64,000 nucleotides of DNA from JALYYC01 sp039922495 (GCA_039922495.1 JBDTEO010000043.1:23340-87339), one strand, 5' to 3'. Counted from the stretch's first letter, positions 25,569 through 34,175 are shown. A program made the numbers and translations. The notes: a model not told the origin generated them from the sequence alone.

Positions 25569-26270
25569 ATGAGCCAGCAGGCCCGGGCGGAGCGCATTCG
25601 GCAGATGTTCGACCAGATTGCCGACGGCTACGACCGCCGAAACCGGCTCTTCAGTTTCGACCGCGACGCCGGTTGGCGCCGAACCGCGGCCAGGCTCGCC
25701 AACCTCCGTCCCGGGGATTTGGCTCTCGATCTCTGTTGCGGGACCGGCAAGCTGGCGCATGAACTGCTGCCCTACGTGCGTCCCGGTGGTCGGGTGATCG
25801 GCGTCGACTTCTCGCAGGCCATGCTGGACATCGGCAAACGGCTCGAGCCTGACGTCGAATTCGTCCTCAGCGACGCCAGCGCACTGCCCTATCCGGTCGC
25901 CAGCGCCGCCGCCGTCACCATTGGCTTCGGCCTCCGAAACCTGGTCGATCGCGACGGGGCATTGCGCGAGATGCGGCGCGTGCTGCGCCCAGGGGGTCGC
26001 CTGGTCGTGCTCGAGCTGCCTCCTCCGCCGCGCGGCGTCCTCAAGGCTCCCTACAGCTTTTACTTGACGCGCGTGATGCCCGCGATCGCGGGCGCGCTCA
26101 AGCGGGGCGAGGAAAAGGCCTACCAGTACCTCGCGACCAGCGTCCAGGGATTCCCACGTCCGGCCGAGCTTGCCGAGCAAATGCGGGCCATTGGATTCGA
26201 ACCGGTCCTGATCAAGCGCCTCACTTTTGGCATCGCGGTCGTCCACGTGGGAACCAAACCGGCGGCCTGA
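25569..26270 (+). CDS. menG: MenG/UbiE demethylmenaquinone methyltransferase
   Basis: 233 residues. Class I SAM methyltransferase with family sequence FDQIADGYDRRNRLFSFDRD, SAM-binding LDLCCGTGKLAHELL, VIGVDFSQAML, FGLRNLVDR and the C-terminal FPRPAELAEQMRAIGFEPV. It performs the C-methylation that completes menaquinone (or ubiquinone), consistent with the divergent UbiA-family gene and with the quinol-oxidising cytochrome b in this window. menG is the more likely name in this lineage. Confidence 0.9.
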   Translation: MSQQARAERIRQMFDQIADGYDRRNRLFSFDRDAGWRRTAARLANLRPGDLALDLCCGTGKLAHELLPYVRPGGRVIGVDFSQAMLDIGKRLEPDVEFVLSDASALPYPVASAAAVTIGFGLRNLVDRDGALREMRRVLRPGGRLVVLELPPPPRGVLKAPYSFYLTRVMPAIAGALKRGEEKAYQYLATSVQGFPRPAELAEQMRAIGFEPVLIKRLTFGIAVVHVGTKPAA

Positions 26271-26290
26271 TCAGCCCTACACTGTGGGGC

Positions 26291-26938
26291 ATGCCCTCGC
26301 TTTGGGCTGCGCCCAATCTGCTCAGCTTCTCCCGGATCGTTGCGGCGCCCGTCCTGTACGCGCTCGTGGTGTCGACCGCGCGCTACGCCATGGTCGCCGC
26401 CGTCATCCTCTTCATCGCGGCCTCCTTCACCGACACTATTGATGGCCAGATCGCACGACGCCGTCGCCTGGTCTCGGCGCTCGGCATCTACCTCGACACG
26501 ACGTCGGACAAGATTCTGATTGCCGTGCTCCTCGTCGGCCTGGCGGTTGTCCACCTGGCCCCCGGCTGGATGGTGGCGGTCATCATCGCGCGCGAATTCC
26601 TCGTGACCGGGCTGCGCAGTTACGCCGCCGCCTTGGGCGTGGTCATCCCGGCGGGTGGCTGGGGCAAAGCCAAGACGCTCATCACCATCGTGGCCCTGAT
26701 TCTCGTGTTGCTCGCGGGTGACGCGCTGCATGGCGGGGTGCTCGTGGCCGGCGCGGCGCCTGGCCGCTGGCTGGTAACAGGGCTCGGCCCCTTCACGCTT
26801 CCAGTCTGGGCGCTCTTGATTGCCGTGATCTGGACAATTGGCTCGGGGTTGGAGTACATTCGCGGCGCCATTCCTCTGCTGACCCGCACGATTCCGCCGG
26901 TGCCGCGCACGGTGGCCGGCTCGGCCCCGGATCCGTAG
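26291..26938 (+). CDS. pgsA: CDP-diacylglycerol-glycerol-3-phosphate phosphatidyltransferase
   Basis: 215 residues, integral membrane CDP-alcohol phosphotransferase. The catalytic motif D-x2-D-G-x2-A-R-x8-G-x3-D-x3-D is complete (DTIDGQIARRRRLVSALG then YLDTTSDK). N-terminal LWAAPNLLSFSRIVAAPV is typical PgsA. It makes phosphatidylglycerol phosphate. TACACT (26278-26283) is a -10 candidate 7 bp before ATG 26291. The nearby plsY gives a second phospholipid step. Confidence 0.9.
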   Translation: MPSLWAAPNLLSFSRIVAAPVLYALVVSTARYAMVAAVILFIAASFTDTIDGQIARRRRLVSALGIYLDTTSDKILIAVLLVGLAVVHLAPGWMVAVIIAREFLVTGLRSYAAALGVVIPAGGWGKAKTLITIVALILVLLAGDALHGGVLVAGAAPGRWLVTGLGPFTLPVWALLIAVIWTIGSGLEYIRGAIPLLTRTIPPVPRTVAGSAPDP

Positions 26939-26946
26939 CGCCCCGT

Positions 26947-28017
26947 CTACAGGCGAATCGCGGTCCGGAGCAGCTGCTTGAGCCGCTCCGGCTGGCGCCG
27001 GTACCGCTCCCACTCCGCCGGTGATTTCGTCACCTTCTCGAGGAGCGCCCAGAGCACCGAGTTGACCGGCGTCGGCACATCGTGCTGGCGACCGGCATCG
27101 ACCACCGCCCCGTTCAGATAGGCGGCTTCCGTCCGTCCCTTCCCGCGGCTCAAATCCCACCACAGCGACGGCATCTTGTTGCCGCGTGCCCCGCCGATAC
27201 GTGGCTCGAGAATCATCTGGGCCAGCAGGGGTGGCAGGTTCAGCGCCCGGCGAAGGCTCGGCACCGGAAACCCCGGCAGGGCGACGACCGGCAGCCGCAT
27301 CCGGTCCATCACCGCCACCGCCTCGATGAAGGCGGAGCGTTCGTATCGGAACAGCTCACTGTCGGCAAAGACGTGGCTGGGCGGCAGGTCCAGGATGGCG
27401 CTCTGCGCGTTTCCCAGGATATTGAGCAGCAGCTTCGACCATTTCATCGATCGGAAGTCCGTGTAGCGGCGTGCCTTCAACCCGGCGTCCGTCAACTTCC
27501 GCACCAGCGGCCCGACGTTGACCTCGGGAGAGACCGGCGCCAGCGCCACCCCGCCGCGGCGGGAGTGCTGGTGGACCAGGCCAGGCTCATCGAGACTGAC
27601 CGGAAGCGTGAAGCTGCCCGCCAGGAGCGCCTGGTCGGGCATCGCGGCGGCGATGGTTTCCTCGTTTCCGACGCCATTCTGAAAACTGCCCAGGATCGTG
27701 CCCGCCTTCAATATGGGGGCCAGTTGGTCGATCGCATCCATGGTGTCGTAGCCCTTGACGGTGAGAAAGACGAAGTCGAAGGGACCGCCGGCTTCCGCCA
27801 CCGTCTGGCGAGCGGCTCGGATGGCCTGATTGCTGACCTTGCCCGCTACCATGGTGCGCAGACCGTCGCGGGTCACCGCCTCGACGTGGGGCGGCCGTCC
27901 AACCAGCGTCACCTCACTGCCGGTCGCCGCCAGCTTGGCGCCGAGCAACGAGCCGACCGCGCCAGCCCCGAAGAGGAGGAAGCGGGGTTGACGTTCGGTG
28001 GCAGGACGCTCGGACAC
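26947..28017 (-). CDS. panE: Ketopantoate reductase-family protein (PanE/ApbA)
   Basis: 356 residues: N-terminal NAD(P)-binding GAGAVGSLLGAKLA, TVKGYDTMDAI, SFQNGVGNEE, and a helical C-terminal domain with the catalytic Lys region (FRSMKWSKLLLNILGN). Predicted to reduce 2-dehydropantoate to pantoate with NADPH for CoA synthesis; the ApbA family also includes other 2-oxoacid reductases. At 356 residues it is longer than the ~300 typical of E. coli PanE. Its start shares one base with the plsY stop. Confidence 0.87.
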   Translation of the reverse strand: MSERPATERQPRFLLFGAGAVGSLLGAKLAATGSEVTLVGRPPHVEAVTRDGLRTMVAGKVSNQAIRAARQTVAEAGGPFDFVFLTVKGYDTMDAIDQLAPILKAGTILGSFQNGVGNEETIAAAMPDQALLAGSFTLPVSLDEPGLVHQHSRRGGVALAPVSPEVNVGPLVRKLTDAGLKARRYTDFRSMKWSKLLLNILGNAQSAILDLPPSHVFADSELFRYERSAFIEAVAVMDRMRLPVVALPGFPVPSLRRALNLPPLLAQMILEPRIGGARGNKMPSLWWDLSRGKGRTEAAYLNGAVVDAGRQHDVPTPVNSVLWALLEKVTKSPAEWERYRRQPERLKQLLRTAIRL

Positions 28018-28640
28018 TAGTGGGTGGTGATCTTGAGTTCGCGGCCGGACGCGAGCCGTCCGATGTTGCTGCGGTGCCGGTAGAAGACCAGGGCGGCAAG
28101 GGCGATGCCGAGGAGGATGACGGACCAGCCGACCGGCCGCCAGGCCTGCCAGCCAACCAGGTGGAGGGCGACCAGGCTCACAAACGCCACCGAAACCGCC
28201 ACCAGCGACGCCAGGGAGGCGAGCTTGGTGAACTTGATGACAAAGAACCAGGCCAGTGCGCTGAGGACCAGCGCGACGGGCGCCAGGACCAGCATCACGC
28301 CGCCCGAGGTCGCCACGCCCTTTCCGCCCCGGAATCCCAGGTAGATCGACCAGGTGTGGCCCATCACCGCGGCGAGCCCGATCAAGGGAAGGGTGATCTC
28401 GGGCATGCTAACCCCGATGAGAATGCCGGCCAGGACTGGGATAACGCCTTTGAGCCCGTCGGCGATCAGCGTGAAGGCAAAGGCTCCCGGCCCTCCGGCT
28501 CGGTAGACATTGGCAGCGCCGATGTTGCCGCTGCCCAGCCGGCGCACGTCCTGGTTGCGGTAGACCTTCATCACCAGCCACCCAGAGGGAACCGATCCGA
28601 GCAGATAGCCGAAGGCCAACAGCGCGAGCACTTTCAGCAT
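28017..28640 (-). CDS. plsY: PlsY, acyl-phosphate glycerol-3-phosphate acyltransferase
   Basis: 207 residues, about five to six transmembrane helices. Family motifs: FGYLLGSVPSGWLVMK, RRLGSGNIGAANVYR and HTWSIYLGFRGGKGVATS. It makes lysophosphatidate from acyl-phosphate. It contains a ~15-residue tail (NIGRLASGRELKI). The ATG at 28640 directly follows a 22-bp palindrome and has no ordinary ribosome binding site. Confidence 0.95.
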   Translation of the reverse strand: MLKVLALLAFGYLLGSVPSGWLVMKVYRNQDVRRLGSGNIGAANVYRAGGPGAFAFTLIADGLKGVIPVLAGILIGVSMPEITLPLIGLAAVMGHTWSIYLGFRGGKGVATSGGVMLVLAPVALVLSALAWFFVIKFTKLASLASLVAVSVAFVSLVALHLVGWQAWRPVGWSVILLGIALAALVFYRHRSNIGRLASGRELKITTH

Positions 28641-28662
28641 GGGGCGTCCAGACGGACGCCCC
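28641..28662. repeat. Perfect 9-bp inverted repeat abutting the plsY start codon
   Basis: GGGGCGTCC (28641-28649), loop AGAC, GGACGCCCC (28654-28662). It touches the plsY start codon. On the minus strand a TATAGT -10 box (28670-28665) precedes it, so the expected transcription start lies within the right arm. It may be an operator, or a terminator for the kinase gene at 28689 (no U-tract follows). A hairpin in read-through mRNA would cover the translation start. Confidence 0.6.
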
Positions 28663-28688
28663 TCACTATAGCGCCAGTTTCTGAATTT

Positions 28689-29819
28689 TCAGCGGTTCGG
28701 CGCGGATGTCCTCGAGGCGGGCAATTCAAAGCTGAATTCGCTTCCCGAGCCGGCCTGGCTCTTGACGCTGATTCGGCCTTGATGCGCCCGCGCCACCTCG
28801 CGGACCATATAGAGCCCGATCCCCATCCCGACCAGGTGCTGACTTCCGTCGGTTTCGATCCGGGAGAAGCGCTCGAAGAGCCGGCCCTGGTCGGCCATCG
28901 CGATGCCGAAGCCGTCGTCCGCCACGCGGATCAACCAGGCACGCGCCGTCCGGGTGATGCTGGTGTCGATCCGGCCGCCCGGGCCCGGTCGAAAGCGGAC
29001 CGCGTTGTCGAGCAATTCCCGCAAGGCCAGGCGAAGCCAGTACGCGTTGCCCACGACGGTGGCCGTCGGCTGGACGAACTGGAAATCGATGGCGAGGTCG
29101 GGAAAACGGCGCTGGAGTTCCTCGACCACCGGCTCGAGCAGCTTAACCAGGTCCAGTTGATCCGTGTGCAGCGCTGGTCCCAGCTCGTCGAGCCGGGCGA
29201 CGAGCGACAGGTCCGTGATCAGGCGGCTGAGCTGCTTCGCCTTCTCGTAGATCCGCACGCCGGCGAGGTGTTGGTGCTCAGTGCTCAGCCCGCCCTGGGC
29301 CAGGAGGGATGCATACCCGTGAATCACCCCCAGCGGCGTCCGAAGCTCGTGCGCGGCCAGGTTGAGAAATTCGCTCTTGACCGCATTGACCTCGAGCAGC
29401 CGTTCCAGGTCCGAATCGGATTGCGCGTCTGTTTTGGCGATCAAGCCAACCAGCAGGTGGTCGACCGAATGATCGACGCCCTTCAGTGGCTGAATGAACC
29501 ACTGCCACGGCTGACGTCCGAGGACCAGGCTCGATTCATAGGGCCGTCCCGTCCCCGCCACGCTGCGATAGGGCCCTGGGTCTGACAGGGGATGCGCACT
29601 CGGGGTCAGCTCGACGATCGGGCGGCCCACGGCTTCGGCGGCAGGCCGGTTGAAGAGCTTCGCCATTCGGTCATTCAGGCTGAAAACGCGCAGATCGCCA
29701 GCGAGCACGATCGCCACCGGAATCGGGATCGCCTGGATGACTTCCGTGACAGGCGCCAGGAAGCGCTCAGAGAGGGCCGTTTCGAGCAGTTGCGCGATCG
29801 CCTCGGCGCGACGGTCCAT
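28689..29819 (-). CDS. Soluble PAS-domain sensor histidine kinase
   Basis: 376 residues from ATG 29819 (GGGAGAAG about 8 bp upstream; the frame is open to TTG 29858). A PAS-like domain (IPIPVAIVLAGDLRVFSLNDRM) precedes the HisKA box FLNLAAHELRTPLG, the N box RELLDNAVRF and ATP-lid motifs DDGFGI and GMGIGLYMVREV. There is no transmembrane segment, so it should sense a cytoplasmic signal. No response regulator is adjacent. Confidence 0.88.
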   Translation of the reverse strand: MDRRAEAIAQLLETALSERFLAPVTEVIQAIPIPVAIVLAGDLRVFSLNDRMAKLFNRPAAEAVGRPIVELTPSAHPLSDPGPYRSVAGTGRPYESSLVLGRQPWQWFIQPLKGVDHSVDHLLVGLIAKTDAQSDSDLERLLEVNAVKSEFLNLAAHELRTPLGVIHGYASLLAQGGLSTEHQHLAGVRIYEKAKQLSRLITDLSLVARLDELGPALHTDQLDLVKLLEPVVEELQRRFPDLAIDFQFVQPTATVVGNAYWLRLALRELLDNAVRFRPGPGGRIDTSITRTARAWLIRVADDGFGIAMADQGRLFERFSRIETDGSQHLVGMGIGLYMVREVARAHQGRISVKSQAGSGSEFSFELPASRTSAPNR

Positions 29820-29863
29820 TCGGAAAACTTCTCCCAATTCGGCTGATAGACTGGTCAACGCTC

Positions 29864-30337
29864 GTGCCAGACCGCGACCGACTCAATGATGAAAGCACAT
29901 ATCAGCGCTGCTTTGCCTGCGGTCATCGGAATGAGAGCGGTCTCAAGATGGTCTTCCGGCGAGAAGGCGAGCGGGTAGTGGCCGACTACACGCCCTCGGA
30001 GAACCAGCAGGGCTTTCCCGGTGTTCTCCACGGCGGCATCATCGCCACCCTCCTGGACGAGACGATGGGCCGGACCGGTGCGCTCCGGCAGGAGTGGCTG
30101 ATGACGGGCAAGCTGGATATTCGTTACAAACAACCCGCGCCAATTGACCAGCCGATGCGGGTCTGGGCCGAGATCGCGCGCGAACGCGCCGGCGCCATCG
30201 ACGCGGTCGGCGCCGTGGAACTTCTCGACGGCACGGTGGTAGCCGAGGCTCGCGGCCTGTTTCTGCGTCTCCCTGATGAGGTTCGCGCTAAGACGCTGGC
30301 GCAGTATCCCGAATTCGTGAACTACTGGCAACCCTAG
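29864..30337 (+). CDS. PaaI-type hotdog thioesterase
   Basis: 157 residues. Hotdog-fold thioesterase with the HGGIIATLLDETMG motif, whose Asp/Glu in this family serves catalysis, and LDIRYKQPAPID. N-terminal CFACG resembles a small zinc-knuckle seen in several PaaI-like proteins. Probably hydrolyses an acyl- or aryl-CoA, fitting the acyl-CoA dehydrogenase gene 2 bp downstream. Start GTG 29864, 11 bp after a TAGACT box (29847-29852). Confidence 0.85.
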   Translation: MPDRDRLNDESTYQRCFACGHRNESGLKMVFRREGERVVADYTPSENQQGFPGVLHGGIIATLLDETMGRTGALRQEWLMTGKLDIRYKQPAPIDQPMRVWAEIARERAGAIDAVGAVELLDGTVVAEARGLFLRLPDEVRAKTLAQYPEFVNYWQP

Positions 30338-30339
30338 GA

Positions 30340-31488
30340 GTGCGCCGCTCGCACCTCTTCAGTTCTGAGCACGACGAGTTTCGGAATACCGTCCGCCGCT
30401 ACATCCAGAAGGAGATCCGTCCGCAGGTGGACGCCTGGGAGGAGGCGCAGCAATTTCCGCGGGAGTTGTTCACGCGCTTCGGCGAACTTGAGCTGCTAGG
30501 CCTGAAATATCCGGTGGCGTATGGCGGCACGGACGCGGGCGTGATCTACGAAGCCATTCTGTTCGAGGAACTGGGGCGTTGCGGCTCCGGGGGCGTGGCC
30601 GCCGGTATCGGGGCGCACGTGGCGATCGCGACGCCGCCAATCTTCAATTTCGGCAGTGAAGAGCAGCGCCAGCGCTGGATCCCGCCGGCGATCAGCGGCA
30701 AGGTGGTCGCCGCCCTCGGGGTCACCGAGCCGAGCGGCGGCTCCGACATCGCCCACGTGGAGACCACCGCGAGGCGGGTTGGCGATGCGTATGTCGTCAA
30801 CGGGACCAAGACGTTCATCACTAATGGGGCCGAGGCCGACCTGGTGGTCTTGCTGGTTCGCACGACACCGGAAGGCGGCCACCACGGACTCTCGATGCTG
30901 GTGGTCGAGCGGGGGACGCCCGGCTTCTCGGTTGGTCGCAAGCTGAACAAGCTGGGCTGGCGGGCGTCCGACACGGCCGAGCTCGTCTTCCAGGACTGCC
31001 GGATCCCGGTCGCGAACCGGCTTGGCGAGGAAAATCGCGGCTTCTTGATGGCGGTCCAGAACTTCGAATGGGAGCGACTTTGGATTGCGATCGGCGCCGT
31101 CGAAGAGGCCCAGCGGAGCATGGAGCTCGCCATCGAGTATGCGGGGAACCGCGTCCAGTTTGGCAAGCCCCTGAGCGCCATGCAGGTGACCCGCCACAAG
31201 ATTGCCGATATGGCCCTGCTGATCGAGCAGGCCCGCCAGCTGACCTATCACGCACTCTGGCTGCACTCGCAGAAATTGCCCTGCATCAGGGAGGTTTCGC
31301 TGGCGAAGATCGCCGCCACGGAGGCCAACGTCAAGGTCGCCGACCAGGCGCTCCAGATCCACGGCGGCTACGGGTACATGATGGAATATCCGATCCAGCG
31401 GGCCTGGCGCGACGCGCGGCTCGGCCCGATCGGGGCCGGCACGAACGAGATCATGCGCGAGATCGTAGCCAAGGAGCTCGATCTATGA
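30340..31488 (+). CDS. Acyl-CoA dehydrogenase (isovaleryl-/long-chain-type active site)
   Basis: 382 residues, FAD enzyme introducing an alpha-beta double bond in acyl-CoA. Signature blocks: LGVTEPSGGSDIAHVETTA, VNGTKTFITNG, FQDCRIPVANRLGEENRGF, VQFGKPLSAMQVT, and QIHGGYGYMMEYPIQRAWRDA. The usual catalytic Glu position reads IGAGTNEI, with Ala instead of Glu, as in isovaleryl-CoA dehydrogenase; the alternative base is probably the Glu in WERLWIA. Electrons would go to ETF (not in the window). Its last codons are copied again 101 bp downstream. Confidence 0.92.
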   Translation: MRRSHLFSSEHDEFRNTVRRYIQKEIRPQVDAWEEAQQFPRELFTRFGELELLGLKYPVAYGGTDAGVIYEAILFEELGRCGSGGVAAGIGAHVAIATPPIFNFGSEEQRQRWIPPAISGKVVAALGVTEPSGGSDIAHVETTARRVGDAYVVNGTKTFITNGAEADLVVLLVRTTPEGGHHGLSMLVVERGTPGFSVGRKLNKLGWRASDTAELVFQDCRIPVANRLGEENRGFLMAVQNFEWERLWIAIGAVEEAQRSMELAIEYAGNRVQFGKPLSAMQVTRHKIADMALLIEQARQLTYHALWLHSQKLPCIREVSLAKIAATEANVKVADQALQIHGGYGYMMEYPIQRAWRDARLGPIGAGTNEIMREIVAKELDL

Positions 31489-31587
31489 AAAGCAACTGCC
31501 TCATCGGGGGTAAACCTCTCAAACCCTCGCATCGCACTAAAGCGCGGCTCACGAGGGGCGAGGCCCCGGCCAAGGAACTGGATCTGT
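31468..31587 (+). repeat. Imperfect 19-bp direct repeat flanking an ~80-bp insert after the dehydrogenase
   Basis: GCCAAGGAGCTCGATCTAT at 31468-31486 (end of the dehydrogenase gene) recurs as GCCAAGGAACTGGATCTGT at 31569-31587 (16 of 19 identical, offset 101). Both encode AKELDL followed by a stop. The DNA between them looks unlike either neighbour. The layout is that of a duplicated target around a small insertion or of a partial tandem duplication. Confidence 0.7.
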
Positions 31588-31589
31588 AA
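31485..31589 (+). other. 34-codon reading frame created by the duplication
   Basis: ATG 31485 overlaps the dehydrogenase stop (ATGA) and the frame runs to TAA 31589, ending in GEAPAKELDL, a second copy of the dehydrogenase C-terminus. The middle (LKPSHRTKARLTRGEAP) resembles translated repeat-element DNA. I regard it as a relic rather than a functional gene, though it could be translated by coupling. Confidence 0.4.
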
Positions 31590-32026
31590 TCGTCACCGTC
31601 GAGCGCGACATCGTTATCCAGGCGCCGGCGGAGGACATCTTCGAGGCTCTGGCCAACTTCGGCGAGGGTTCGCGCTGGTACACCGGCGTGGCCGAAGCGG
31701 AGTACGAGCCACCCCAGCCGATTGTCGCGGGCACGCGAATCACGCAGGTCCGCGTCCAGGGTACGCGCCGGGAGTTGACCCGATACGTGGTCAAAGCCTA
31801 CGATTCCGGTCGGGGGCTGACGCTCGAGTCAGTGGGGGCCATGCCCCCGTCGACGATCCGCTACAGCCTGGCTGACGCGTCTCCGGGGGTGAGGCTTAGC
31901 TGTTCGATCGAGGTGAAGACGGGCGGTCTGCTGTTCCGCCTTGTCGAGTCACGCCTCCGGCGTGACCTGGACACGAAGTTGGGCGAGACGCTGGATGCCT
32001 TTTGCCAGGCGATGGAACGGGCCTAG
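31586..32026 (+). CDS. SRPBCC (polyketide cyclase-like) protein, no canonical start codon
   Basis: About 146 residues. Typical SRPBCC N-terminus (VTVERDIVIQAPAEDIFEAL) is encoded from about 31592, but no ATG, GTG or TTG occurs in frame between the stop at 31538 and GTG 31688, which would delete the first strand and helix. The codons at the expected start are GTA ATC; GTG ATC would have overlapped the ancestral dehydrogenase stop as GTGA. So it starts at a non-canonical codon, or the start was lost with the upstream duplication, or this is a base error. Function unknown; a hydrophobic ligand is expected. Confidence 0.7.
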   Translation, partial: VIVTVERDIVIQAPAEDIFEALANFGEGSRWYTGVAEAEYEPPQPIVAGTRITQVRVQGTRRELTRYVVKAYDSGRGLTLESVGAMPPSTIRYSLADASPGVRLSCSIEVKTGGLLFRLVESRLRRDLDTKLGETLDAFCQAMERA

Positions 32027-32078
32027 CGGGGCTCGACGAGCTGGCGGCCCACCGCGTTTGTTGAAACGGAGGGCTGGC

Positions 32079-32084
32079 TAGACT
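32079..32084 (+). promoter_or_regulatory. Candidate -10 box (TAGACT) for the chelatase-type gene
   Basis: TAGACT lies 4 bp before ATG 32089 and 7 bp before ATG 32092; the second gives the leaderless spacing seen elsewhere. TTGTTG 15 bp upstream is a weak -35 candidate. Confidence 0.4.
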
Positions 32085-32088
32085 CAAG

Positions 32089-34173
32089 ATGATGCCCTTC
32101 GAATCGACGCTCCCATTCAGTTCCCTGGTGGGCCAGGAGACGATGAAGCGCGCGCTGTTGCTCAACGCCATCGACCCGGCGATCGGCGGCGTGCTGATCC
32201 GCGGCGATCGCGGGACGGCGAAGTCCTCGGCGGTCCGCGCGCTCGCCCGGCTGCTCCCGGACTACGAGGCTGTCGAGGGCTGTCCCTATCGCTGCGATCC
32301 GGCGGTCCCGGCCCGGTACTGCGACGACTGCCGCCGCCGGTCCTCCGCCGGGCCGCTACCGGTGAGCCGCCAATCGATGCGAATCGTCGACTTGCCGATC
32401 AACGCGTCGGAAGACCGGTTGGTGGGTTCGATCGACATCGAAGCCGCCATGCGCGCCGGCGCCCGTCGCTTTCAGCCCGGCGTGCTGGCCGAGGCCAATC
32501 GAAACATTCTGTACGTCGACGAGGTGAACCTGCTCGACGATCACCTGGTCGACGTCCTCCTCGATGCCGCCGCGATGGGCGTGAACGTGGTCGAGCGCGA
32601 GGGGATCTCGGTGGTCCACCCAGCGCATTTCATCCTGGTCGGCACCATGAACCCGGAAGAAGGCGAGCTGCGCCCGCAGTTGCTCGATCGGTTCGGGCTC
32701 TGCGTCGACGTCCATACGCTGACCGACATCGATGCGCGACTTCGAGTGATCCAGCTGGAGCGTGACTTCCTCGAGGATGCCGGCCAGGTCGTCGCCCAGG
32801 CAGCACAGCCCGAGCAGGATCTGCGCGCCTCGCTTGCCGCCGCCCACGATCACCTGGTCTCGGTCGAGCTTCCCGACGCGATCCGGTCGCTGATCGCCCA
32901 ACTGTGCCTCGATGGATCGGTCGCCGGACACCGCGCGGACCTGGTCGTGGCTCGGACCGCCCGGGCCCTCTGCGCGCTCAGGGGTGGTGACACGGTCAAC
33001 CTTGATGACGTGATCCAGGCGCTGGAACTGGGCCTGGCGCACCGCCGGCGCGAGCTGGGGGGAGAGAAGCAGGTCCATACTCAGGATCTCGCCGTGCGGG
33101 CCGCAGAGCAACTGTCCCAGATCCAGGCGGCGGCTCCGACCGAGAACGGCCAGCAGGTCCAGGGTGAGGCGACGCAGACCGAAGGGGCGTCCGGTGGAGA
33201 TGCCACCGAAGGCTGGACCACGGCGCACTCCCAGGAATCGCAGGCGAGCGAGGCCGCGGGCGCCGAGCCGGAGACCGTGATCCAACTCCCGACCTTCAGT
33301 GTCAAGAAGCTGGACCTCCCTCGCGAGCGCCGGGCGCGCCGCGCGGCTGGGAAACGAACCAGCACCAAGAGCGAGACTAAGCGTGGCCGCTACGTGCGGA
33401 GCGCCCAGGCTGAGAAGGTGACCGATGTCGCGTTCGATGCCACCGTGCGCGCCGCTGCGCCGTACCAGGTAGGCCGTCGGCAGGCGGCGGTTGCCGGCGG
33501 TCCCGCCCTACAGCTCGAGCGCCAGGACCTTCGGCAGAAGGTCCGCGAGCGGAAGACGGGCAACCTGATCGTCTTCGTCGTCGACGCCAGCGCCTCGATG
33601 GATGCGGAGCAGCGGATGCTCGCCACCAAAGGCGCCATTCTGTCGCTCCTGCGTCATGCCTACGTGCGGCGAGACAAGGTTTCGCTGGTCGCCTTCAGCG
33701 GCCGCAACGCCCGGGTCGTGCTGCGCCCCACCTCCAGCGTCGACCTGGCCGAGCGCCGCCTCGAGCGACTCAACATCGGCGGGACGACCCCGCTGACGCA
33801 CGGCCTCATGACCGCCCTCAAGTTGATCAAGACCGAGCGGCTTCGCGACCCGAGGGTGTACCCGCTGATCGTGCTGATCAGCGATGGTCGTGGCAACATC
33901 AGCCTCTTCGGCGAGGAGCCCCTGCTCGAGGCGCAGCGAACCGCGGCGCAGATCAACCAGGAGGGGATCCGGGCGATGGTCATCGACTCAACCCGGGATT
34001 TCAGCGGCCAGCCCGGCCACCCGCGCAGCCGGGTGACGAGCCTCTACGGCGCCTACGCCTTCAACGTCTGCGCCGACCTCGCCGAACGGCTCGGTGGCCG
34101 CTACTACGGACTCTTCGACCTGTCGCAAGCATCCATCGTCGACACGGTGCAGCGTGAGATGCTTAGGAGTTGA
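32089..34173 (+). CDS. Magnesium-chelatase-type AAA+/VWA protein (ChlI-ChlD-like fusion)
   Basis: 694 residues. N-terminal AAA+ domain with Walker A GDRGTAKSS, chelatase insert with four cysteines (CPYRCDP, YCDDC), Walker B ILYVDEVNLLDDHLVDVLLD and sensor GTMNPEEGELRPQLLDRFG. A low-complexity acidic/Gln linker (~350-410) leads to a C-terminal VWA domain with MIDAS VVDASASMD. Such proteins pair with an AAA+ partner to drive metal insertion into tetrapyrroles, or act in other MoxR/VWA-like assembly tasks. The partner follows directly; no BchH or CobN catalytic subunit is in the window. Confidence 0.85.
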   Translation: MMPFESTLPFSSLVGQETMKRALLLNAIDPAIGGVLIRGDRGTAKSSAVRALARLLPDYEAVEGCPYRCDPAVPARYCDDCRRRSSAGPLPVSRQSMRIVDLPINASEDRLVGSIDIEAAMRAGARRFQPGVLAEANRNILYVDEVNLLDDHLVDVLLDAAAMGVNVVEREGISVVHPAHFILVGTMNPEEGELRPQLLDRFGLCVDVHTLTDIDARLRVIQLERDFLEDAGQVVAQAAQPEQDLRASLAAAHDHLVSVELPDAIRSLIAQLCLDGSVAGHRADLVVARTARALCALRGGDTVNLDDVIQALELGLAHRRRELGGEKQVHTQDLAVRAAEQLSQIQAAAPTENGQQVQGEATQTEGASGGDATEGWTTAHSQESQASEAAGAEPETVIQLPTFSVKKLDLPRERRARRAAGKRTSTKSETKRGRYVRSAQAEKVTDVAFDATVRAAAPYQVGRRQAAVAGGPALQLERQDLRQKVRERKTGNLIVFVVDASASMDAEQRMLATKGAILSLLRHAYVRRDKVSLVAFSGRNARVVLRPTSSVDLAERRLERLNIGGTTPLTHGLMTALKLIKTERLRDPRVYPLIVLISDGRGNISLFGEEPLLEAQRTAAQINQEGIRAMVIDSTRDFSGQPGHPRSRVTSLYGAYAFNVCADLAERLGGRYYGLFDLSQASIVDTVQREMLRS

Positions 34174-34175
34174 CG

